NCBI GenBank assembly: GCA_020441605.1
Contig: JAGRLX010000117.1
Span: 1-33,602 of the forward strand
Origin: Alphaproteobacteria bacterium
Lineage (GTDB): Bacteria > Pseudomonadota > Alphaproteobacteria > Rhizobiales > Aestuariivirgaceae
Length of the DNA stretch: 33,602 bases
Reading direction: 5' to 3'
Positions within the stretch are counted from its first letter, which is position 1, and each line of letters starts with the position of its first letter. Shown piece by piece: positions 27,812 to 33,602 of this stretch. Made by a program: the position numbers and the translations under genes. The notes under the pieces were generated by a model that ran no database searches, was not told the DNA's origin, and saw only the letters and a program-made list of their open reading frames with translations.

Positions 27812-28924
27812 GTGCCGGAGATCGCCGCCGCGTTCAGGATGCGTGCAAAGGCCGAGGGTTTCGACGACGTCAAGATCGCAAGGCCGGTCGATGATCCCCT
27901 GCTATCCAGCCGCCTCCAGCAATTCGTCGCGGAAGGCCGTCACGGCGAGATGGACTGGCTGGCCCAATCTGTCGACCGCCGGGCAAGCCCCTTGGCACTC
28001 TGGCCGGACGCCCGCTCGGCTATCCTCCTGGCCCAGAACTACGGTCCCGACATGGACCCGTTGCAACGGCTCGAACGGTGTAACACGGGCGTCATTTCCG
28101 TCTATGCGCTGCATCGCGACTACCATGACATCGTCAAGGGCAAGCTCAAGCGTCTGGGCCAGTGGCTGGCCCACACCGCAGGCGCCGACGTGAAGGTCTT
28201 TGTCGATACTGCGCCACTGATGGAAAAGCCGCTCGCCGCCGCCGCCGGACTGGGCTGGCAGGGCAAGCACACCAATCTTGTGTCGCGGAAGCTGGGTTCA
28301 TGGTTCTTTATCGGCACCATTCTTACCACCGCAGATCTCAGTGCCGACAGCGAGGAAGCCGATCACTGCGGATCGTGCCGGGCCTGCCTCGACATCTGCC
28401 CCACCAAGGCCTTTCCAGCGCCTTATCAGCTCGATGCTCGGCGCTGCATCTCCTATCTGACGATTGAATACGCTGGACACATCGCAGAAGAATTTCGTGG
28501 GCCCATGGGCAACCGCATCTATGGGTGTGATGATTGCCTGGCCGTCTGTCCCTGGAATAAATTCGCAAGAGCCAGCGCGGAAGCGAAGCTTCAGGCACGC
28601 GAAGAACTGCGCGCGCCGCGCCTGGCAGAGCTCCTGCAGCTCGACAACGCCTGGTTCCGCAAGCTGTTCAGCGGCTCGCCCGTGAAGCGCACGGGGCGCG
28701 ACCGTTTCATCCGCAATGTGCTCATCGCGGCCGGCAACAGCGGCGATCGTGAGCTCCTGCCCCAGATCGAGGCCTTGCTCTCCGACAATGCGCCGATCGT
28801 TCGCGCCATGGCGGTGTGGGCCGCCTTGCGGCTGACGGAGCGACCGCGTTTCGAAGCGCTGAAATGCAGGTATGCGGCCAGTGAGGCCGATGCAGCCGTT
28901 CAACGCGAATGGAACGCCGGATGA
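27812..28924 (+). CDS. queG: epoxyqueuosine reductase
   Basis: Cobalamin- and iron-sulfur-dependent enzyme that makes the last step of the tRNA modification queuosine, reducing epoxyqueuosine. The 370 residues carry D132 in VDTAPLMEK (catalytic position in QueG) and the first 4Fe-4S ligands C186, C189, C192 and C196. The second set includes C239, C242 and C246. A HEAT-like C terminus follows. The GTG start lies two bases after the previous stop and gives the family N-terminal length; an ATG at 27839 is the alternative. Its end overlaps the next gene (ATGA). Confidence 0.95.
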   Translation: MPEIAAAFRMRAKAEGFDDVKIARPVDDPLLSSRLQQFVAEGRHGEMDWLAQSVDRRASPLALWPDARSAILLAQNYGPDMDPLQRLERCNTGVISVYALHRDYHDIVKGKLKRLGQWLAHTAGADVKVFVDTAPLMEKPLAAAAGLGWQGKHTNLVSRKLGSWFFIGTILTTADLSADSEEADHCGSCRACLDICPTKAFPAPYQLDARRCISYLTIEYAGHIAEEFRGPMGNRIYGCDDCLAVCPWNKFARASAEAKLQAREELRAPRLAELLQLDNAWFRKLFSGSPVKRTGRDRFIRNVLIAAGNSGDRELLPQIEALLSDNAPIVRAMAVWAALRLTERPRFEALKCRYAASEADAAVQREWNAG

Positions 28925-29790
28925 AACACCTGCTTTGTTTCGGGTTGGGGTTCTCGGCGAAAGCGGTTGCCGTGCGTCTCAAGGCCAGAGGTTGGCGCGT
29001 CACCGCCTCCAGCAGAACGCCCGAAGGCGTGGAAGCAATTCGCAAGCTTGGCTATGAGGGCTTCATCTTCGATGGATCACGCGCGGCGCCGTCAGGGGTG
29101 TTCGATGGTGTCACCCATCTCCTGATCTCCGCTCCGCCAGGCACGTCCGGGGATCCGGTTCTGTCCTGTCATCATCACGACCTCGCAGCGCGGGCTGCGC
29201 AATTTGACTGGGTCGGCTATCTCTCGACGACGGGAGTCTATGGCGACCATGGCGGCGGCTGGGTTGCCGAAGACACGCCGCGCACACCCAACACAACCCG
29301 CGGCGAGCGGCGGCGAGATGCCGAAGACCAGTGGCTCGATCTTTGGCGGCGGCACGGGCTTCCGATGCATATCTTCAGGTTGGCAGGCATCTACGGACCA
29401 GGCCGCAATCAGCTTGTCTCCGTACTCAACGGCACGGCGCAACGGATCATCAAGCCCGGGCAGGTTTTCAGCCGGATCCATGTCGAGGATATTGCGGCGG
29501 TCATCGCAGCGTCGATCGACAATCCGAACCCGGGCCGGGACTACAATGTATGCGATGACGAAGCCTGCCCGCCGCAGGACGTTGTCTCGTTCGCGGCCCA
29601 GCTGCTTGGATTTCCCGAGCCGCCGGCAATCCCTTTCGAGCAGGCCGATCTTTCCCCGATGGCCCGCAGTTTCTATGCTGACTCAAAACGGGTATCCAAT
29701 GCGCGGATCAAAGCCGAACTCGGCGTGGCGCTGCGCTATCCGACCTATCGCGAGGGCCTCACCGATCTCGCCCGGAAATTCAGACGCTGA
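28921..29790 (+). CDS. atypical SDR-family NAD(P)-binding protein (YeeZ-like)
   Basis: A 289-residue Rossmann-fold protein resembling E. coli YeeZ. It starts MKHLLCFGLGFSAKAVAVRL with a GxGxxA-type loop (about 8-14). It continues with YLSTTGVYGDHGG and FRLAGIYGPGRN, blocks typical of nucleoside-diphosphate-sugar epimerase relatives. The classical YxxxK pair is missing at the expected place, so it may bind a cofactor without standard dehydrogenase chemistry. The ATG overlaps the queG stop; an upstream ATG four codons earlier is less likely. The function is unknown. Its end overlaps the convergent hydrolase by 11 bases. Confidence 0.85.
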   Translation: MKHLLCFGLGFSAKAVAVRLKARGWRVTASSRTPEGVEAIRKLGYEGFIFDGSRAAPSGVFDGVTHLLISAPPGTSGDPVLSCHHHDLAARAAQFDWVGYLSTTGVYGDHGGGWVAEDTPRTPNTTRGERRRDAEDQWLDLWRRHGLPMHIFRLAGIYGPGRNQLVSVLNGTAQRIIKPGQVFSRIHVEDIAAVIAASIDNPNPGRDYNVCDDEACPPQDVVSFAAQLLGFPEPPAIPFEQADLSPMARSFYADSKRVSNARIKAELGVALRYPTYREGLTDLARKFRR

Positions 29791-30577
29791 TCCCGTCGGC
29801 ACGGGAGGCCAGCGCCAGCACCGTCTCGCGCATCAGGGCTAGCTGCCCCGGCCTGGACAGCCTGTGGTCGCCGCCCTTGATCATGGTCAGCGTCACGTCG
29901 CTGCCGCGAAGCGCATCATAGACCTTCACGGCATGGGATGGCGGCACATCGACATCGGCATCGCCCTGGAGAATGCGCACCGGACAATCACAGTCCAGAC
30001 CATCAGCAAGCATCAGATGGCGTTCACCGTCGGCTATGAGCCTGGCGGTGATCGGATAAGGATCGCCATATTCGGACGGACGCATGTAGACGCCCTTGTC
30101 GATCAGTTCGCTCCGCGCCTCGGCCGGGAACTCATTCCACATCAGGTCCGCCGTCATGTCGGTGGCCGGCGCGATCAGAACCATGCCCGCAACCCGCTGG
30201 GCGGCTCGCTGATCGTTGCGCTTGAGCCAGCGCAACAACAGCATGGCCAGCCACCCCCCCATGCTGGACCCGACTATGACTCTGCGGCCATGGGTGCGAC
30301 TACGGAAGAAATGCAGGGACTGGTCGAGCCATGCCGAGATCGTGCCGTCAACGAACAGGCCTTCTGATCTTCCGTGGCCCGAATAGTCGAACCGCAACGA
30401 CGGCCGCCGCGCATCACGCGCAAGACCGGCCAGGCTCTCGGCCTTGGTGCCATCCATGTCGGATTTGAAGCCGCCCAGCCAGAAGAACCCGCAGCGGCCC
30501 ATGTCATCGCCGCCGCCGTCCTCACGAAAGGCAAGGCGCAGGCCGCTTCCCACCGCCTGAAATTCGATGCTTCCCAC
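29780..30577 (-). CDS. alpha/beta hydrolase
   Basis: A 265-residue serine hydrolase, probably an esterase or thioesterase of unknown substrate. The nucleophile elbow is GSSMGG with S105; candidate acid and base residues lie in LQGDADVDVP and GGDHRLS. FDYSGHGRSEG is the usual loop before the nucleophile. The GTG start was chosen because GAGAGGAA lies seven to eight bases upstream and the protein then begins in the family-typical place. ATG codons further upstream at 30625 and 30706 lack ribosome binding sites. It is divergent from the export cassette. Confidence 0.88.
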   Translation of the reverse strand: MGSIEFQAVGSGLRLAFREDGGGDDMGRCGFFWLGGFKSDMDGTKAESLAGLARDARRPSLRFDYSGHGRSEGLFVDGTISAWLDQSLHFFRSRTHGRRVIVGSSMGGWLAMLLLRWLKRNDQRAAQRVAGMVLIAPATDMTADLMWNEFPAEARSELIDKGVYMRPSEYGDPYPITARLIADGERHLMLADGLDCDCPVRILQGDADVDVPPSHAVKVYDALRGSDVTLTMIKGGDHRLSRPGQLALMRETVLALASRADGISV

Positions 30578-30724
30578 TAAAGATGTTCCTCTCTTGCCGC
30601 TACTTTCCGCCGACCTATCTAGCATGACAATCACAGAATTGATGCCGGCAGCCCGTTCTGGGGCGCATTGCCGCGCCGGAATTTGCATCCCTGGACGTCT
30701 TTTCATTGCCAGAATGAGATATGA

Positions 30725-30730
30725 TATAAT
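30725..30730 (+). promoter_or_regulatory. perfect -10 box seven bases before the export-cassette ATG
   Basis: TATAAT ends six bases before the ATG at 30737, in an AT-rich stretch, with no clear -35 box at the right distance. A transcript from it would begin at or next to the ATG, which would make the mRNA leaderless. Confidence 0.45.
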
Positions 30731-30736
30731 TATTTA

Positions 30737-32014
30737 ATGAATATTCAGACCCCCCCGAACAAGGAAGAGATCGAGGCCGTGCTGGGCCTTGATTCCGGAA
30801 GCCGGCGCCGGAAGCGGCTGAGCTGGTTGGTCTGGCTGGTCATCCTGGCGGTCATGATCGCCGGAGGCGCATGGTGGTATGCCAGCGCGTCGCGCCAGAC
30901 AGCCGCCATTTCCTACCAGACCGAGCCAGCGCGCCGCCAGGACCTTGTGGTGCGGGTGCAGGCGACCGGACGCATCCAGCCGACGACGCAGGTTGATGTC
31001 TCGAGCGAAATGTCGGGGGTCATCCGATCGGTCAATGTGCAGAACAACAGCATCGTCAAGAAGGGCGATGTCCTGGCCGAACTCGATGCAGTGCGCCTCA
31101 ACGCGCAGTTGGCGCGGGCCAAGGCGTCGTTGGCTGCGGCCGAGGCCAGATTGCTCGACGCACGCGCCACGCTGGCGGAGCGGCAGCTCGCCTATGATCG
31201 AGCGGACGCCTTGCGCCGCAAGGGCATCTCCGCTGCCCAGGACCTCGAACAGGCGCGGGCCGCCCTATCGCGGGCGGAGGCTGGTGTCGCAGCGTCCGAA
31301 GCCGACATCGCGGTTGCCGAGGCCGAGGTCAAGATGCAGGAGACCGACATTTCGCGGACCCGCATCGTCTCGCCGGTCGATGGCATCGTGCTGAAACGCG
31401 CTGCCGAGCCAGGTCAGACCGTCGCCTCCTCTCTCCAGGCGCCCGTCTTGTTCACCCTCGCGGAAGACCTCGCCCGCATGCAGGTCGAGGCCGATGTGGA
31501 CGAGGCTGACATCGGCGCGGTGAAGGCCGGGCAGCAGGCGGAATTCACCGTCGATGCCTATCCGGGCCGCAATTTCCCAGCGGTCATCGAGACGATAGAG
31601 TATTCGCCCAAGACGACTGACAACGTGGTGACTTATACGGCGATCCTCGCGGTTAACAACGTCGACCTTCTGCTGCGGCCCGGCATGACGGCCACAGCTC
31701 AGATCGTCGTCGAGGAAATCTCCAAGGCGCTGACTGTCCCGAATGCGGCGCTGCGCTATCAACCACCCGCTGATCAGGAATCAGGGGGCTTCAGCCTGAC
31801 CAGCCTGTTCATGCCGCGCCCACCGCGGTTCCAGCGGTCGACCAATAACGCTTCTTCGGACAACAGCCGAAGCGTGTGGATCATTGATGGTGGCGTGCCG
31901 AAGCAGATCGCGGTCAAGACCGGCGCAACCGATGGCCGCAGCACGGTCATCCTGTCCGGCGATGTCACGGAGGGCGCCGCAGTCATTACGTCGTCGCGAC
32001 GGAATGGCAAGTGA
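30737..32014 (+). CDS. HlyD-family periplasmic adaptor (MacA-like)
   Basis: Membrane-fusion protein of 425 residues for a tripartite ABC exporter. A basic stretch is followed by one membrane span (about 29-48). Then come a split lipoyl domain, a long alanine-rich coiled coil (about 115-205), the second lipoyl half (SPVDGIVLKRAAEPGQTV) and a beta-barrel. Near residues 340-375 there is a proline- and serine-rich insertion (LFMPRPPRF region). No ribosome binding site precedes the ATG. A GTG at 30779 with AAGGAAGAG upstream could be the true start and would remove 14 residues. It is followed by ATPase and permease genes with overlaps. Confidence 0.9.
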   Translation: MNIQTPPNKEEIEAVLGLDSGSRRRKRLSWLVWLVILAVMIAGGAWWYASASRQTAAISYQTEPARRQDLVVRVQATGRIQPTTQVDVSSEMSGVIRSVNVQNNSIVKKGDVLAELDAVRLNAQLARAKASLAAAEARLLDARATLAERQLAYDRADALRRKGISAAQDLEQARAALSRAEAGVAASEADIAVAEAEVKMQETDISRTRIVSPVDGIVLKRAAEPGQTVASSLQAPVLFTLAEDLARMQVEADVDEADIGAVKAGQQAEFTVDAYPGRNFPAVIETIEYSPKTTDNVVTYTAILAVNNVDLLLRPGMTATAQIVVEEISKALTVPNAALRYQPPADQESGGFSLTSLFMPRPPRFQRSTNNASSDNSRSVWIIDGGVPKQIAVKTGATDGRSTVILSGDVTEGAAVITSSRRNGK

Positions 32015-32715
32015 CGTCAGGGCATCCACTCATTGAACTAGAGGGTGTCGCACGCCATTATGGCGAAGGCGGCGGATTGGTCAGGGCGCTTACAGGCGTG
32101 GACTTGGCAATCACACGCGGTGAATTCATCGCCATCATGGGTCCGTCGGGCTCGGGAAAGTCCACCGCCATGAACATCATCGGCTGTCTCGACCGGCCCA
32201 GCCTCGGCCGCTACCGGTTTTCCGGGGTGGACGTCACCGGGCTGAGCCGCGATCAACTGGCCCTCTTGCGGCGGAATTACCTCGGCTTCGTTTTCCAGGG
32301 CTACAACCTGCTGGCGCGGACCACGGCCATCGAGAACGTCGAACTGCCACTGATCTACCGGGGCATGGGCCGCCGGCAGCGCCGTGAACAAGCGGTCCGG
32401 GCCCTGCACCTCGTCGGTCTACAGGGGCGCGAAGACCATACGCCTTCGGAACTCTCCGGCGGTCAGCAACAGAGAGTGGCCATTGCCCGCGCCATCGTGA
32501 CCGATCCGCTCGTGTTACTTGCCGACGAGCCGACCGGGAATCTCGATACGGCCCGAAGCAGGGAAATCATGGAACTCATAACGCGTCTGAACACCGACCA
32601 GGGCATTACCGTGGTGATGGTGACTCACGAGCCGGACATGGCTGAATTCGCGCGGCGGCACATCCATTTCGTGGATGGACGCATTGCGAGCGACGATACG
32701 CGCAAGGCCGCCTGA
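32011..32715 (+). CDS. MacB-type ABC exporter ATPase
   Basis: ATPase subunit of 234 residues in the LolD/MacB N-domain family. Walker A is GPSGSGKS (44-51), the signature LSGGQQQR starts at 148, and Walker B is VLLADE (168-173), followed by the family EPTGNLD. The start is GTG overlapping the adaptor stop (GTGA), and the end overlaps the permease ATG (TGATG). E. coli MacB has this domain fused to the permease; here they are separate. Substrates of such systems include macrolides, lipopeptides and peptides, but the sequence does not show which. Confidence 0.93.
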   Translation: MTSGHPLIELEGVARHYGEGGGLVRALTGVDLAITRGEFIAIMGPSGSGKSTAMNIIGCLDRPSLGRYRFSGVDVTGLSRDQLALLRRNYLGFVFQGYNLLARTTAIENVELPLIYRGMGRRQRREQAVRALHLVGLQGREDHTPSELSGGQQQRVAIARAIVTDPLVLLADEPTGNLDTARSREIMELITRLNTDQGITVVMVTHEPDMAEFARRHIHFVDGRIASDDTRKAA

Positions 32716-33602
32716 TGCTGTGGGAGGCCATCAAGCTCGCCATGCAGTCGATTCGCCGCAATGCCTTGCGCTCGATTCTGACGCTGCTGGGTATCGTCAT
32801 CGGCGTTGGCGCGGTCATCGCCATGGTGACCATCGGTACTGGAACGTCGCGCAAGGTCCAGGAGAACCTGGCCAAGCTCGGAAGCAACATGCTCATCGTC
32901 CGGCCCGGACAACGTACCTTCGGACCGGAAGGCACTTCGGAGTCTCGTGCCTTCCAGGAAAAGGACGTGGCCGTCCTGCGCGCCAATCTGACTGGCGTGC
33001 GGGCCCTGGCGCCCTCGGCGCAGCGGGGCGGCCGGGTGGTCTTCGGTGCGCTCAACTACGATACGACCGTGACCGGCACCGATTCAGATTATTTCGCGGT
33101 CCAGCAATGGAATCTCAGCAGCGGCCGGGTCTTTTCCGAAACCGAGGAAAGAGCCGGAGCATCGGTCTGCATCATCGGATCGACGATCGTGCGCGAACTG
33201 TTCGATCCCGTAGACCCCGTCGGCGAACGGCTCCGGCTCGGCAATTTCGCCTGCGAAGTCGTCGGCGTCCTCGAGAGCAAGGGGCAGTCGGCCTTCGGTT
33301 CCGACCAGGACAGCACGGTCGTTCTTCCACTCAGAACCTTCCACCGGCGGCTCGCCGGCAATACACGGATATCATCGATCAACATCTCGGTCGCCGAAAG
33401 CGATGACATTGCACGGGTTCAGTCGGATGTCGAAGTCATCCTTCGGGAACTGCGGCGGATCGCGCCGGGGCAGGACGACGATTTCACCGTTCGCGACATG
33501 ACGCAGATCGTCAATGCCCTGTCGTCGACATCGACATTGCTGACCGGCCTCCTCGGGGCGGTGGCGGCGGTGTCACTCCTGGTCGGCGGCATCGGCATCA
33601 TG
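32715..33602 (+). CDS. MacB-type ABC exporter permease (cut by window edge)
   Basis: First 296 codons of a FtsX/MacB-like permease, with no stop before the window ends. It starts MLWEAIKLAMQSIRRNALRS, typical of the family, followed by the first membrane span (about 20-42). A large periplasmic domain (about 45-270) comes next, then the start of the second span (LLTGLLGAVAAVSLLVGGIG). The ATG overlaps the ATPase stop by one base. The adaptor-ATPase-permease order marks a complete MacAB-like exporter once the missing C terminus is included. Confidence 0.92.
   Translation, partial: MLWEAIKLAMQSIRRNALRSILTLLGIVIGVGAVIAMVTIGTGTSRKVQENLAKLGSNMLIVRPGQRTFGPEGTSESRAFQEKDVAVLRANLTGVRALAPSAQRGGRVVFGALNYDTTVTGTDSDYFAVQQWNLSSGRVFSETEERAGASVCIIGSTIVRELFDPVDPVGERLRLGNFACEVVGVLESKGQSAFGSDQDSTVVLPLRTFHRRLAGNTRISSINISVAESDDIARVQSDVEVILRELRRIAPGQDDDFTVRDMTQIVNALSSTSTLLTGLLGAVAAVSLLVGGIGIM

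Overview
The window looks like a chromosomal segment of a GC-rich alphaproteobacterium, most likely of the order Hyphomicrobiales (Rhizobiales). This rests on four gene sets: rpsT-dnaA-dnaN-recF-gyrB; rnd-lptC-lptA-lptB-rpoN-hpf-ptsN; a rhizobial-type choline transporter choXWV beside betI; and a small heat-shock gene followed by a DUF1150 gene. No insertion sequence, integrase, phage gene or CRISPR array was seen. The content is dense housekeeping and nutrient-uptake DNA. I did not find a clear-cut unknown defence or mobile system.

Layout. (1) 1-5217, minus strand: rpsT with a good promoter and terminator, a 715-base gap without genes, then dnaA, dnaN, recF and the first 80 codons of gyrB. 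(2) 5255-10137: betI and a Gfo/Idh/MocA-type oxidoreductase on the minus strand, divergent from choX, choW and choV on the plus strand. An inverted repeat between the two arms looks like the BetI operator. (3) 10129-18531, minus strand: a nucleoside operon. It encodes a BMP-type binding protein, a double ATPase, two permeases, cytidine deaminase, purine nucleoside phosphorylase, thymidine phosphorylase and phosphopentomutase. Together these would take up nucleosides and convert the sugar to pentose 5-phosphate. (4) 18640-19426, plus strand: hsp20 and a DUF1150 gene, with a heat-shock-like promoter and a possible RNA thermometer.

(5) 19465-25023, minus strand: a tRNA-Leu(CAG) gene reads into rnd, then lptC, lptA, lptB, rpoN, hpf and ptsN, covering tRNA 3' trimming, LPS export, sigma-54, ribosome hibernation and nitrogen-PTS control. 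(6) 25200-30577: an NDUFA9-like dehydrogenase, uppP (minus), a GST-like gene, queG, an atypical SDR, and an alpha/beta hydrolase (minus). (7) 30737-33602, plus strand: a MacAB-like export cassette whose permease is cut by the window end.

Genes are packed tightly. Junctions of the TGATG, ATGA or TGA-N-ATG type are the rule within operons, and three convergent gene pairs overlap at their ends. The points most worth a second look are: the BetI-linked oxidoreductase with no betAB nearby; the tRNA-Leu to RNase D co-transcription unit with a mini-ORF at the rnd start; the hairpins that separate the binding-protein gene from the rest in both uptake operons; and the hsp20 leader.
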